This document shows positions 52,023-63,850 of a stretch of DNA of 64,000 bases, in pieces. The translations under genes and the position numbers were made by a program. The first letter of the stretch is position 1, and each line of letters opens with the position of its first letter. Under the pieces are notes generated by a model, which did no database searches, was not told the DNA's origin, and was given only the letters and a program-made list of their open reading frames with translations. Origin of the DNA: Bradyrhizobium niftali (lineage in GTDB: Bacteria > Pseudomonadota > Alphaproteobacteria > Rhizobiales > Xanthobacteraceae); assembly GCF_004571025.1 (NCBI RefSeq), contig NZ_SPQT01000001.1, positions 186,001-250,000 of the forward strand, in the 5' to 3' direction.

Positions 52023-53534
52023 TCACCGGGATGTTGCTGCCACCGCCTGCACCGGTTTCACCTTGCGCCAGACCCACACCATCACCGGCCACAGCAGCGC
52101 GCCGATCGCCATGGCGGCAAGGATGGCGGCGACGGGGCGTTCGAAGAACGGCAGGATGCTGCCGTCGGACTTGATCAGCGAGGTGACGAAGGCCTGCTCG
52201 ACCATGGTACCCATGACGATGCCGAGCACCATCGCGGCCACGGGATAGCCGTTGGCTTCCATGACATAGCCGATCACGCCAAAGGCGGCGACGGTGACGA
52301 CGCCGAACATGTTGTTGCCGATCGCGAACGAGCCGACGGCGCAGCACAGCATGATGATCGGCATGATGGCGGAGCGCGGTGCCAGCAGGATGTAGGCGGC
52401 GATCCGGATCATGGCGATTCCGAGCGGAATCATCAGGATGTTCGCGATGATGAACATCAGGTAAATCGCGTACATGCTCGACGCCTTCTCGGTGAACAGC
52501 GTCGGGCCGGGATTGAGCCCCTTCATGTAGAGCACGCCGATCGCGATCGCGGCGATGGTGTCGCCGGGGATGCCGAACAGCAGCGACGGCACCCAGCCCG
52601 AGGCGATGCTGGCATTGTTGCTGGCGCCGGCCTCGACCAGGCCCTCGACGTGGCCGGTGCCGAACTTTTCCGGCTCCTTGGAGAAGCGCTTGGACATCGC
52701 GTAGCTGACCCAGGCGGCCATGTCGGCGCCGGCGCCGGGCAACACGCCGATGATGATGCCGACGATGTTCCCGCGCGTCATCTGCCAATGGTATTTCTTG
52801 GTCAGCTTCCACTGGCCGGCCATGATGCTTCCGAATTTTCGCCGCGGCAGCGGCGGCGGCTCGGGCGTCAGCATCGCGCGCATCACCTGCGCCACTGCGA
52901 ACACGCCGACCAGCGCCGGGATCGGCTCGATGCCGCCGAAAAGGTCGGTGATGCCGAAGGTGAAGCGCGGCACGCCGCCGGGATTCTCGATGCCGATACA
53001 GGAGACGAGCAGGCCGAGGAACATGCCGGCGATCGCCTTCACCGGCGAGGAGCGCGCGACCAGGGTGGCGCACATCAGGCCGAGCAGCGCCAGCCAGAAA
53101 TATTCGAAGGTCGAGAACGACAGCGCGACCTCGGCAAGCGGCGGCGCCAGGATCATCAGGGACAGCACGCCGGCGATGCCGCCGACCGCGGAGAACCAGA
53201 CGCCGGCCCCGAGCGCCAGCTCGGCCTGGCCCTTGCGCGTCATGGCATAGGCCTCGTCCGCATAGGCTGCGGAAGCGGGCGTGCCGGGAATGCGCAGCAG
53301 TGCGCCGGGGATGTCGCCGGAGAAGATCGCCATCGAGGAGGCCGCGACGATGGTCGCGATCGCGGCGATCGGCGACAGGTAGAAGGTGACCGGGACGAGC
53401 AGGGCGGTTGCCATCGTCGCCGACAGGCCCGGCAGCGAGCCGATGACGAGGCCGTACACGGAGGCTGCGAACATCGCGATGATCACCTCCCAGGTGGAGA
53501 TCAGCGCGAAGGCTTCAATCAGGGTTTTCAGCAT
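52023..53534 (-). CDS. tctA: Tripartite tricarboxylate transporter large membrane subunit TctA
   Basis: The 503-residue inner-membrane protein has about 12 helices. It has the TctA pattern: GLVIGSLPGLSATMATALLV near the start with conserved Gly/Pro, GIGVLPGAGADMAAWVSYA-like sequence in the second half, and VEAGASNNASIASGWVPSLL. It forms the transport channel together with TctB and takes substrate from the TctC binding protein. The three genes are in the order tctC-tctB-tctA, with only 3 bp between tctB and tctA. The carboxylate substrate is not predictable. Confidence 0.93.
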   Translation of the reverse strand: MLKTLIEAFALISTWEVIIAMFAASVYGLVIGSLPGLSATMATALLVPVTFYLSPIAAIATIVAASSMAIFSGDIPGALLRIPGTPASAAYADEAYAMTRKGQAELALGAGVWFSAVGGIAGVLSLMILAPPLAEVALSFSTFEYFWLALLGLMCATLVARSSPVKAIAGMFLGLLVSCIGIENPGGVPRFTFGITDLFGGIEPIPALVGVFAVAQVMRAMLTPEPPPLPRRKFGSIMAGQWKLTKKYHWQMTRGNIVGIIIGVLPGAGADMAAWVSYAMSKRFSKEPEKFGTGHVEGLVEAGASNNASIASGWVPSLLFGIPGDTIAAIAIGVLYMKGLNPGPTLFTEKASSMYAIYLMFIIANILMIPLGIAMIRIAAYILLAPRSAIMPIIMLCCAVGSFAIGNNMFGVVTVAAFGVIGYVMEANGYPVAAMVLGIVMGTMVEQAFVTSLIKSDGSILPFFERPVAAILAAMAIGALLWPVMVWVWRKVKPVQAVAATSR

Positions 53535-53537
53535 GGA

Positions 53538-54029
53538 TCACCAGGGCGTCGGCAACAGGCCGGCAGGAAGCGGCACGCGCAGCAGCTTGCCGAAGATGAG
53601 GTGGATGGCGAAGGGCGAGAGCGCGGCGAGCGGCAGCGCCAGCTTCCACTTCGCGCCGAGCGCGGTCGAGGTGACATAGACCATGATCGCCGCGGTGATG
53701 ATGAAGCCGAGCCGGTCGGCGGCGACGACGTAGAACAGCAAAAGCGCCGGCGGCAGCAGTGCACGCAGGCCGTAGAGCTTGCCCTGCGGCGGCGGGCTTG
53801 CTGCCTGGCCGTCCTCCAGCGGGATCAGCTCTTCCTCCTCCTCGAAGGAATGACCGATGCCGAACACGATCGCGAGCCCACACAGCGCAAGCCCCGTGCC
53901 GATCACGAGCGGAAACACGTTGGGGCCGACCGGCTGCCCCGGCACCGGCGGCAGGATGTAGCCGCCATAGGCGGCGGCCGCGCCGAGCACGACGAGAAAC
54001 GAGCCCGTGACGGAGTCGGGAAGACGCAT
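53538..54029 (-). CDS. tctB: Tripartite tricarboxylate transporter small membrane subunit TctB
   Basis: The 163-residue protein has four predicted helices (TGSFLVVLGAAAAYGGYILP; FPLVIGTGLALCGLAIVFGI; LLPPALLLFYVVAADRLGFI; PLAALSPFAIHLIFGKLLRV). An acidic loop (HSFEEEEELIPLED) lies between the second and third. Size and topology match TctB. I used the ATG at 54029. The frame continues to 54185 but only through the repeat cluster. It is 3 bp upstream of tctA. Confidence 0.9.
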   Translation of the reverse strand: MRLPDSVTGSFLVVLGAAAAYGGYILPPVPGQPVGPNVFPLVIGTGLALCGLAIVFGIGHSFEEEEELIPLEDGQAASPPPQGKLYGLRALLPPALLLFYVVAADRLGFIITAAIMVYVTSTALGAKWKLALPLAALSPFAIHLIFGKLLRVPLPAGLLPTPW

Positions 54030-54057
54030 GGGCGAAGTCCTGTGGGGTTTCTTCTCG

Positions 54058-54197
54058 CTCTCCCCGTTCTTACGGGGAGAGGGTTGGGGTGAGGGGACTT
54101 TCCGCGCGGACGGTGAGAGTTGGACTCGCGGAGACTCCCCCTCACCCGGATCGCATCTGCGATGCGATCCGACCTCTCCCCGCAAGCGGGGAGAGGT
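54058..54197. repeat. Compound hairpin array between tctC and tctB
   Basis: Three stem-loops occur in a row: CTCTCCCCG / CGGGGAGAG (54058-54081), GGATCGCAT / ATGCGATCC (54148-54170), and CTCTCCCCG / CGGGGAGAG (54174-54195). An outer GGGGTGAGGGGA / TCCCCCTCACCC pairing encloses the middle. Confidence 0.75.
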
Positions 54198-54203
54198 GAA
54201 ACG

Positions 54204-55196
54204 TCACGCCTTGCTCAGGCCCGCGGCCTTCATCGCTTCGCCCATCTGGGCGTCGCCCTTGTCCATGAAGCCAGCGAACTGGCCGGCATCGCCCCACACC
54301 GTGCCGAAGCCGCGATTGCTCATGAAATCCTTGAACTCGGCGGAGTCGTAGACCTTCTTCAGCGCCGCGGTGAGCTTCGTTGCGAGCTCCGGGGGCAGGT
54401 TCTTCGGCGCGCCGATGCCGCGCCAGGCGCCGGTCGCGTATTCGATGCCCATCGCCTCCTTCAGCGTCGGCACGTCCGGGAAGATCGGGTTGCGCGCCGG
54501 TGCCATGATGGCGAGGCTCCTGGCCTTGCCGGCCTCGATGATGGCGCGTGCTTCCGGTACCGAACAGGTGGTGAGGTCGAGGCCACCGGCGGCGAGATCC
54601 TGCATCGCCGGCGCGGCGCCGTTCGACGGCACCCAGGCGACCTGGTTGGCGGGCAGGCCCATCGCCTGCATCCAGCCGACCAGCGCCAGATGCCAGATGC
54701 CGCCCTGGCCGGTGCCCGAGGCCTTGAACTTGCCGGGCGGCGCGGCCTTGATCGCTTCGGCGAGGTCCTTGACCGTCTTGTAGGGCGAGGAGGAGGAGAC
54801 CTGGATGCCGGGCGGGTCCTCGTTCATCAGCGCCAGCGGGGTGTAGCTCTTCGGCGTCAGCTCGGTGAGGCCCTGCCAGTGCATCATCGAGATCTCGACC
54901 GTGAGCATGCCGATGGTGTAGCCGTCGGGCTGCGCAGTCGCGATCGCGGTATGGCCGACGACGCCGGAGCCGCCGGTGCGGTTGACCACGTTGAAGGGCT
55001 GGCCGAGGTCCTTTTCCAGAAGGGCTGCGACAATGCGCGCAGTCGCGTCGGTGCCGCCGCCGGCGCCCCAGGGCACGATCACGGTGACCGGGCGCGCCGG
55101 ATAGGCTTGGGCGCGGGCGGGCGCGAGGCCGAGTGCGGCGGATGCAGCAACCGCGGCAGATGAAGCCGCAAAAGCGCGGCGCGTAATCTTGGACAT
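54204..55196 (-). CDS. tctC: Tripartite tricarboxylate transporter substrate-binding protein TctC (Bug family)
   Basis: The 330-residue periplasmic solute receptor has a signal peptide (ITRRAFAASSAAVAASAALG, Tat-like). It has the Bug-family start YPARPVTVIVPWGAGGGTDA, the loop VVNRTGGSGVVGHTAIATA, and a C-terminal segment with YATGAWRGIGAPKNLPPELA. Such proteins bind carboxylates by water-mediated contacts. It is the first gene of the tctCBA operon. A hairpin array of about 140 bp separates it from tctB, a position where such structures often stabilise the upstream message. Confidence 0.92.
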   Translation of the reverse strand: MSKITRRAFAASSAAVAASAALGLAPARAQAYPARPVTVIVPWGAGGGTDATARIVAALLEKDLGQPFNVVNRTGGSGVVGHTAIATAQPDGYTIGMLTVEISMMHWQGLTELTPKSYTPLALMNEDPPGIQVSSSSPYKTVKDLAEAIKAAPPGKFKASGTGQGGIWHLALVGWMQAMGLPANQVAWVPSNGAAPAMQDLAAGGLDLTTCSVPEARAIIEAGKARSLAIMAPARNPIFPDVPTLKEAMGIEYATGAWRGIGAPKNLPPELATKLTAALKKVYDSAEFKDFMSNRGFGTVWGDAGQFAGFMDKGDAQMGEAMKAAGLSKA

Positions 55197-55324
55197 GAAT
55201 GCCTCCCAGCGGCGCCCGTAACACCGGACGCTCTTAATGGCGGCATTCTAGTCGGCTTTACAGCGCGGCTGCAAGGTAGCGCTACCAAAGCGCTGTGAGC
55301 AATGTGCCGCGGCTCAAACGATGA

Positions 55325-56107
55325 TCACTGCGGCTCTTCCGCATCGCCCTTCGGTCGTGCGCCGCCGAAGATGCGCGTGCCTTCCGCGGTGAGGTAAGGC
55401 TTCAGCGCGTCCCACGGCACGAAGGCGACATATTCGCCCTCGGCGTAGGGACCGACCGCATAGGGCGGATAATGGAAGGTGAGACCGGAACTCTTGCCGG
55501 CTTCGGTCGACGGGGCGAGCGTCACGGCGCCGATCTTGAGCAGGCTCGGCTCCACGCTCTTGAACCACTCGTCGGTTGCGGTCTCGCTGGTGTCGCGCTT
55601 CTTCTTCTCGGCCTTGAGCGAGACGATCACGGCTTTCACCATCGCCTTCATGGTCGGGCCGCCATCGGCGGTCTCGGTGAAGAACGGGCGGATCGAGATG
55701 CGCTTGCGCTCGGTCTTGTCCCACAGGATCGTGTTCACGTCCGAATTGGGATGCGCGCCGTGGGTGTCCATATAGTCGTTGCGCAGGAGGTTGACATAGC
55801 GGTCGGCAACGACCGAGCGGATCGCGTATTTGCGCTCGAAGTCCCAGCCGCCGTCCTTGAAGAACTGCGGATCTTCTTTGCGCGCGGCGGCGGCCTCGGC
55901 CGCGTTCTTGTCGAGCCACTTCCTGCCCTCGGCCAGGCAATCCGCCGCGAGGGCTGCATCCGCCTTGATCTTGTCGTCGAGGAAGACGCGCGCCGCGATG
56001 CTCTTGGTCTTGACGACGGCGTCGGGCTTGGGGTCCGCGGCGAGGGCCGAGATCACGCACGTTGCGCCAAGCGCCATGGCGACGCTCAAACCGATCATGA
56101 ACTTCAA
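55325..56107 (-). CDS. Exported DUF3298/DUF4163-like protein
   Basis: The 260-residue protein has a signal peptide (IGLSVAMALGATCVISALAA). Its C-terminal half, about residues 150-235, resembles DUF3298 (SGLTFHYPPYAVGPYAEGEY and VAFVPWDALKPYLT). DUF3298 occurs in RsiV-type and PdaC-type proteins that act at the cell wall. Residues 30-140 fit the accompanying DUF4163-like segment, including YMDTHGAHPNSDVNTILWD. Function in alphaproteobacteria is unknown; a periplasmic location is likely. It is monocistronic, flanked by a nucleotidyltransferase gene upstream. Confidence 0.8.
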   Translation of the reverse strand: MKFMIGLSVAMALGATCVISALAADPKPDAVVKTKSIAARVFLDDKIKADAALAADCLAEGRKWLDKNAAEAAAARKEDPQFFKDGGWDFERKYAIRSVVADRYVNLLRNDYMDTHGAHPNSDVNTILWDKTERKRISIRPFFTETADGGPTMKAMVKAVIVSLKAEKKKRDTSETATDEWFKSVEPSLLKIGAVTLAPSTEAGKSSGLTFHYPPYAVGPYAEGEYVAFVPWDALKPYLTAEGTRIFGGARPKGDAEEPQ

Positions 56108-56130
56108 GGGGAGTGCTCCTTACGTGAGCG

Positions 56131-56427
56131 TCAGAATATTTCGAGGATGTCGTCTGCGATCTGCTGCGCGGAGTGGGGGGAGGCGGAGCGCCGGACAGTC
56201 GCCTGCGCCTGCAAGCCGGTCGCGTCCTCGATGATCTGCTCGACGTCGATCAGGTTGAGCAGCGAGAAGGTGGCCTCCGGCTCGACCTCGACCAGGACAT
56301 CGATGTCGCTGTCCGGGCGATAATCGGCGCCGGCCCGCGAGCCGACGATGGCGAGCTTCGAGACGCCCTTGGCTTTGATGGCGTCAGCGTTCTTGCGTAT
56401 CGCAGCGATGACCTCGTCACGTGTCAT
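56131..56427 (-). CDS. Minimal nucleotidyltransferase domain protein (MNT type)
   Basis: The 98-residue protein consists of a single nucleotidyltransferase domain with the signature GSRAGADYRPDSDIDVLVEV (catalytic Asp pair in SDID). Such MntA-like proteins often neutralise HEPN toxins by AMPylation. No HEPN/DUF86 gene lies next to it here, so it is either a solitary antitoxin or a different transferase. Some members use GSRARG, and here the Arg is Ala-Asp (GSRAGAD). It follows mutB by 37 bp on the same strand and may be read through from that operon. Confidence 0.85.
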   Translation of the reverse strand: MTRDEVIAAIRKNADAIKAKGVSKLAIVGSRAGADYRPDSDIDVLVEVEPEATFSLLNLIDVEQIIEDATGLQAQATVRRSASPHSAQQIADDILEIF

Positions 56428-56464
56428 GGAGACAGCCCGGCCGGTGATGCGGCCAGCGTACCAT

Positions 56465-58621
<2,157 letters not shown>

Positions 58622-58644
58622 GGTTTCGACCATATCATAGACGC

Positions 58645-59109
58645 TCAATCATGGTCCGGATGCTGATGGCTGACGATGGTCGCCATCTTCTCCGGTCCGT
58701 AATTCTGCTGCGTGGTCTGGCTCGGCAGATTGGCGATCCCGACCACCCAGCCGAGGCGCGACTCTGTTCCATATTGCCGGGTCGGCACCACGTGATCCGG
58801 ACGATCGAACGTACCGGTCATGATCTCGATGCGCGGGCCGTCGATGCGGCGGAAGCTCAGCGGCGTGCCGCAGGCGGCGCAGAAATCGCGCATCGCGATG
58901 GACGAGGAGCGGAACGCAGAGGGCGTGCCCTTGGTCCAGGCGAAATCACCCTTCTCGATATCGGCATAGGAGGCGAACGGCGCACCGCTCGCCTTCTGGC
59001 ACATTCGGCAATGACAGATGCTGATCTTCGCCGGCGCCGCCGAGACCGCAAAGCGGACCGCGCCGCATTGGCAGCCGCCGGTGAGAACGGGTTTGCCTGC
59101 TTCCGTCAT
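58645..59109 (-). CDS. GFA/CENP-V domain zinc protein
   Basis: The 154-residue protein has the glutathione-dependent formaldehyde-activating (GFA) fold, with zinc-binding cysteines in [24 protein letters not shown] and [12 protein letters not shown]. True activity of most family members is undetermined. Its ATG overlaps the mutA stop by ATGA. Its stop is close to the mutB start, so it is embedded in the methylmalonyl-CoA mutase operon. A role in that pathway is not established; it may detoxify an aldehyde by-product or simply have been inserted there. Confidence 0.9.
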   Translation of the reverse strand: MTEAGKPVLTGGCQCGAVRFAVSAAPAKISICHCRMCQKASGAPFASYADIEKGDFAWTKGTPSAFRSSSIAMRDFCAACGTPLSFRRIDGPRIEIMTGTFDRPDHVVPTRQYGTESRLGWVVGIANLPSQTTQQNYGPEKMATIVSHQHPDHD

Positions 59110-60977
59110 GGCTGCTCCATCCCTCGATAGGCGTCCTGCAGCGTCGCAAGCGCATCGCCGCCGGCAAAGACGAAGCCGGTGACACCGGCTGCGCGCAGCG
59201 CCGCCTCGGCATCAGTCGGGCGGCCTGCCAGATAGATATGTCGCGCGCCGGCCGTTTGCAGGGCCCGGGCGGTGGCTTCGGCGTGTTCCGCATAGACCTT
59301 GTCGCTGGAACAAAGGCAGGCAAGCTCGGCGCCGGAGGCCTTGAATGCTGCGACCAACTTGGCCGGATCGACAAGACCCTCGCTGTCGGCCGCCTGGATG
59401 CCGCCGGCCTCGAAGAAGCTCTTGGCAAAGGTCGCGCGCGCCGTGAAATTGGCGGGCGTGCCGAGATTGGCCAGGAACACTTTTGGCCGCGCCCCGCGCG
59501 CCTTCAATGCCGCATCGGATTTGTCGCGCAGCGCTTCGAACGGTTCCGCCAGCCGGATCGGCGGCAGCGCGTCGAACTTGCATTTCTGTTCGCCATAGGG
59601 TGTGAGCGCGACCGGCGTGGCTTTCAGTACCGCCGTCTCGCTCTCATGCAGGTTCGGAAACTCGCTGGCGCCGGTCAGCACGTCGCGGCGCTTTGCGATG
59701 TTGGCGTCACGCGCTTTTCGCGCAGCTGCCACCTTGCTCTGGAACAGGCCTTGCTGAAGCGCGGCAAAGGCGCCGCCGGCTTTCTCGCTTTCCTGGAACA
59801 GCGCCCAGGCCACCTCGCACAGCTGCGCCGTCAGCGTCTCGATGCCGCCTGCGCCCGCGGCGGGATCGCTGACCTTGGCGAGGTTGCTCTCCTCCAGCAG
59901 CAGCAGTTGCGTGTTGCGCGCCACGCGCCGCGCGAACGGATCGGGCAGCCCGAGCGCCAGCGTGTGCGGCAGCACCGTGATCGCGTTGGCACCGGCAAGC
60001 CCCGCCGCGAACGTCGCAATGGTTGCGCGCAGCATGTTCACATAGGGGTCGCGCTGCGTCAGCATGCGCCAGGCGGTGTCGGCGGCAATGAACAACGGCT
60101 TCGGCGTCAGCCCGCAGGCCGCCTCGACGCGCGCCCACAGCAGCCGCAGCGCGCGGAATTTCGCCATGGTCAGGAACTGGTCGGCATCCGCGGCAAGCCG
60201 CGCATAGACCATGCCCTGCGCCTGCTCCAGCGCAACGCCGGCGCCTTCGATCGCGCGAAGATAGGCGAGGCCGCAGGCGAGCACGAAGGCGAGCTCCTGC
60301 ACCTCGGAGCCGCCGGCATCGTGGATCACGCGGCCGTCGGCCGAGGCGAATGGCCCCTTGAAGCCGAGCGCGGCGAGGCCTTTGATGCCGCCGGTAACGG
60401 CAGGGAGAATCTCCTCCCAGGTGTAAGGGCTGTGGCCCCACACCGCGCAGGCGGCGAGCGGATCGAGACCGAAGCGGATGTCGCAGGCGGCGGGATCGAT
60501 GCCGTTGCTCTTCACATATTCCGCGACATGGATCGCGGCCATCCGCGATTGCGGACCGATCTGAAGCTCGATGCCGATGCCGGCATCGAGATGAATGTCC
60601 TTCAAGATCTTTGCGACGGCATCCGCCGAAGGTTCCAGGCCAAAGCCGTGAGCACCGTTGCCACCGGCGAACACCAGTGCGAGCCCCGTCGCGCCATTCT
60701 CCAGATCCTGCAAGGCCTGCGCGTTCGCGGCTGCCGCGTCGGGATGGTCGATCCGCTGCACGATCTGCCACGGCGCGGCCGCAGCCCGTCCGACCACGGG
60801 CGCAACGCCCCTGGCGCGCGGATAGAGCGGATCGATCTTGAGGCCGTCATAGGTTTTGCCGACCAGCTTTTCGAACGGCGCACCCTTGAGCACGCCGTCG
60901 ACCAGCTTGCGCCAGTCTTCGACCGTGGCCCTGGGAAAATCCGCCGCCAGCGGCAGGTCGTCAGTCACGGAGGTCAT
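59106..60977 (-). CDS. mutA: Methylmalonyl-CoA mutase, small subunit
   Basis: The 623-residue protein is homologous to the catalytic subunit but non-catalytic. The N-terminal part has YDGLKIDPLYPRARG and WQIVQRIDHPD. The C-terminal B12-like domain reads LANLGTPANFTARATFAKSF, so the cobalt-ligating DxHxxG is missing, as in other small subunits. It forms the heterodimer with MutB. It is the first gene of the mutA-GFA-mutB operon. I see no cobalamin riboswitch in the 81 bp before it. Confidence 0.93.
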   Translation of the reverse strand: MTSVTDDLPLAADFPRATVEDWRKLVDGVLKGAPFEKLVGKTYDGLKIDPLYPRARGVAPVVGRAAAAPWQIVQRIDHPDAAAANAQALQDLENGATGLALVFAGGNGAHGFGLEPSADAVAKILKDIHLDAGIGIELQIGPQSRMAAIHVAEYVKSNGIDPAACDIRFGLDPLAACAVWGHSPYTWEEILPAVTGGIKGLAALGFKGPFASADGRVIHDAGGSEVQELAFVLACGLAYLRAIEGAGVALEQAQGMVYARLAADADQFLTMAKFRALRLLWARVEAACGLTPKPLFIAADTAWRMLTQRDPYVNMLRATIATFAAGLAGANAITVLPHTLALGLPDPFARRVARNTQLLLLEESNLAKVSDPAAGAGGIETLTAQLCEVAWALFQESEKAGGAFAALQQGLFQSKVAAARKARDANIAKRRDVLTGASEFPNLHESETAVLKATPVALTPYGEQKCKFDALPPIRLAEPFEALRDKSDAALKARGARPKVFLANLGTPANFTARATFAKSFFEAGGIQAADSEGLVDPAKLVAAFKASGAELACLCSSDKVYAEHAEATARALQTAGARHIYLAGRPTDAEAALRAAGVTGFVFAGGDALATLQDAYRGMEQP

Positions 60978-61058
60978 GCGGCGAGGGGCTCCCGAAGATC
61001 TTGTTGTTCGCAGGCGAAATTGCCACGGCGGACCGTCCCTGCAAACGGTTGTTTTTGG

Positions 61059-61550
61059 TTAACCGGTATCCGGAAGCCGCTCAATGCCTTGCGTCGAGAC
61101 GCTGGAAAGCCCGTCACGCACGCGAATGCCTGAGATCACGCGGTCGGGCGCGATCTCGGCCAGCGGCACCAGCACGAAGGCGCGCTCGAACAGGCGCGGA
61201 TGCGGCAAGGTCAGGTCGGGCTTCTGCAGGCTGACATCGTCATAGGCGATCATGTCGAGATCGAGCGTGCGCGGCCCCCAGGGCCGTTCCTTGGTCCGGG
61301 TGCGACCGAATTTCTGCTCGACCTTCTGCATCACAAACAACAGCGCGTGCGGGTCGAGACTGGTCTCGATCTCGATGCAGGCATTGACGAAGGGATCCTG
61401 CGCCTCATCGCCCCAGGGCGGTGTCGCATAGTCCGAGGAGCGCGCGACCAGCGCGGCCTGCGCCATGCCGCAGATGTGGGCGATCGCCTTCCGGAACGTC
61501 GCGCGGACATCGCCGACATTGCCGCCGAGTGCGATCAGCACGCTTGCCAT
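61059..61550 (-). CDS. folK: 2-amino-4-hydroxy-6-hydroxymethyldihydropteridine diphosphokinase
   Basis: The 163-residue folate-pathway enzyme transfers pyrophosphate to the pterin alcohol. It begins ASVLIALGGNVGDVRATFRK and has the signature RPWGPRTLDLDMIAYDD, with catalytic Asp residues for magnesium. It ends HPRLFERAFVLVPLAEIAP. It follows folB with one base between, as the third gene of folP-folB-folK. The C-terminus ends about 80 bp before the mutA start region. Confidence 0.94.
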   Translation of the reverse strand: MASVLIALGGNVGDVRATFRKAIAHICGMAQAALVARSSDYATPPWGDEAQDPFVNACIEIETSLDPHALLFVMQKVEQKFGRTRTKERPWGPRTLDLDMIAYDDVSLQKPDLTLPHPRLFERAFVLVPLAEIAPDRVISGIRVRDGLSSVSTQGIERLPDTG

Positions 61551-61551
61551 G

Positions 61552-61916
61552 TCAGGGGTGCCGCGAGCGCGTCAGCATGATGCCGACGTCGTCGAAGATC
61601 GCCGCGATCGGCGCATGCGGCTTGTGCACGGTGATCTTCACGGCGCGGATGCGCGGGAAGTGCGACAGGATGGCGTCGGCGACCGCGCCCGCCGCGCGTT
61701 CCAGCAGCTTGTAATTGGTGTTCTTGAACGCCGCCGTCGTGGTCGCCACGACCTCGGCGTAGGACACCGTGTCGGCGAGACGGTCGGTGCGCGAGGGCTC
61801 CGACAGGTCGGTATAGAGTTCGAGATCAATCACGAAACGCTGGCCGACTTCGGTTTCGTGGTCCATCACGCCGTGGCGAGCATGGATCGACAGGCCGGTC
61901 ACGAAGATCGTATCGG

Positions 61917-61920
<4 letters not shown>
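61552..61920 (-). CDS. folB: Dihydroneopterin aldolase
   Basis: The 122-residue enzyme cleaves dihydroneopterin to the pterin alcohol used by FolK. It starts TIFVTGLSIHARHGVMDHE, with the catalytic Glu19 region, and contains FVIDLELYTDL and the conserved Lys in ITVHKPHAPI. It overlaps folP by ATGA and precedes folK by one base, so the three are one operon. Confidence 0.94.
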
Positions 61921-62777
<857 letters not shown>

Positions 62778-62889
62778 GCGCGTGGATGTGCGCGGTCGGG
62801 GAGGGGGAGTCAAGACGGGATTGGGGGGCGATCCGGTCGCTCCGATCCGTTCCGGGGCCCGTGAGGGAACGATGCTCTTGCCCACACGC

Positions 62890-62969
62890 CGTCATTGCGA
62901 GCGCAGCGAAGCAATCCAGATTCTTTCCGTGGCGGCAGTCTGGATTGCTTCGCTGCGCTCGCAATGACG
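62890..62969. repeat. 80-bp palindromic repeat (CATTGCGAG family), copy 2
   Basis: It has the same ends as the copy at 25429 (CGTCATTGCGAGCG / CGCTCGCAATGACG) and about 94% identity to it. It lies between folP and the DUF4332 gene. Confidence 0.85.
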
Positions 62970-63052
62970 ATGTTGAGACAGCCGTCCACTCTTACCCCCG
63001 GTGTCGTCCCGGCGAAGGTGTGGCGTCAGCTCGTATGCGGTGAGCAGCAGCC

Positions 63053-63460
63053 CTAATACGTGATCTTCGGCGGCAGCTTCTTGGCCTTGGCGATGATGTC
63101 GCCGACCGATTTTTCCGAGGGCAGGATGCGGACGAGCTTCTTCTTCTCGTTGGCTTCGCGCATGCTCTGGGCGAGTCTTGCCGGATTCCGATAGGCGAGC
63201 TCGCGCACGGTGGTGACGCCGGCGGCGCGCACCAGGCCGACCTTGGCCCGGCCCATCCCGGGAATGCGCATGTAGTCGGAGACGTTGGCCCATTCCAGGA
63301 GCTGCTGCTCGCTGATGCCGGTCTTGGCGGACAGCGCCTTGCGTCCCTTCACGGTCGAGGCCGCCTCGAGCAGCGCGTCGGTGGTGCGGATTCCCTGCGC
63401 CTTCAACTTGTTGGCGGCAAAGGCAGGCAGGCCCTCAATCTCGGAGATCGGATATGTCAT
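63053..63460 (-). CDS. DUF4332 helix-hairpin-helix protein
   Basis: The 135-residue protein has two helix-hairpin-helix-like units: IEGLPAFAANKLKAQGIRTT with a following LLEAAS helix, and MRIPGMGRAKVGLVRAAGV with TVRELAYRNP. This is the DUF4332 pattern. These motifs usually bind DNA without sequence preference, but the family's role is unknown. The C-terminus is Lys-rich. I used the ATG at 63460, and a TTG at 63469 is also in frame. It is 24 bp downstream of the DUF2267-like gene on the same strand. Confidence 0.85.
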   Translation of the reverse strand: MTYPISEIEGLPAFAANKLKAQGIRTTDALLEAASTVKGRKALSAKTGISEQQLLEWANVSDYMRIPGMGRAKVGLVRAAGVTTVRELAYRNPARLAQSMREANEKKKLVRILPSEKSVGDIIAKAKKLPPKITY

Positions 63461-63484
63461 GATACTCAATATGAAAAGCGTAGC

Positions 63485-63850
63485 TCAGGCAAATTGGCTG
63501 AGGCCCGGCGTCCCTGCGATGATCTTGCCCACCTGATCCGCTCCGATTTTGTCTCGGCCGAAGCGAAAAAGTTCACGGGCAATGTTCTGAATCTCGGACA
63601 TGCCAAGTCCCAGGCCCATCAGGCGCGTGCCGACGGCCATCAGGCCGCCGCCCATCAGCCGCGACAGTCCGCCGCCGCTCCTGGACGCGTCGATCGCCGC
63701 TTCCGCGCCGGGAATATGACTGATCAGGGCTTCGACGTTCTCGGAAGGGCCCTCGCTGCGGAGGAAGCCCAGGATAATGCCGACGGTCTTTTCAGCGACA
63801 GCACTATCTATGCTGGCGTTTGTCGCCAGCCGCCCGATCAGCTCGTCCAT
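63485..63850 (-). CDS. Small DUF2267-like helical protein
   Basis: The 121-residue protein begins MDELIGRLATNASIDSAVAE, followed by KTVGIILGFLRSEGPSENVE. A Gly/Met-rich middle (GGGLSRLMGGGLMAVGTRLM) and a closing helix (FRFGRDKIGADQVGKIIAGT) follow. It resembles short DUF2267-type proteins seen in rhizobia. Function is unknown. It precedes DUF4332 by 24 bp, so the two are probably co-transcribed. Confidence 0.75.
   Translation of the reverse strand: MDELIGRLATNASIDSAVAEKTVGIILGFLRSEGPSENVEALISHIPGAEAAIDASRSGGGLSRLMGGGLMAVGTRLMGLGLGMSEIQNIARELFRFGRDKIGADQVGKIIAGTPGLSQFA

Noticed and set aside
60978..61058. Cobalamin riboswitch upstream of mutA
   Set aside because: The 81-bp gap is too short, and I see no B12-box sequence.
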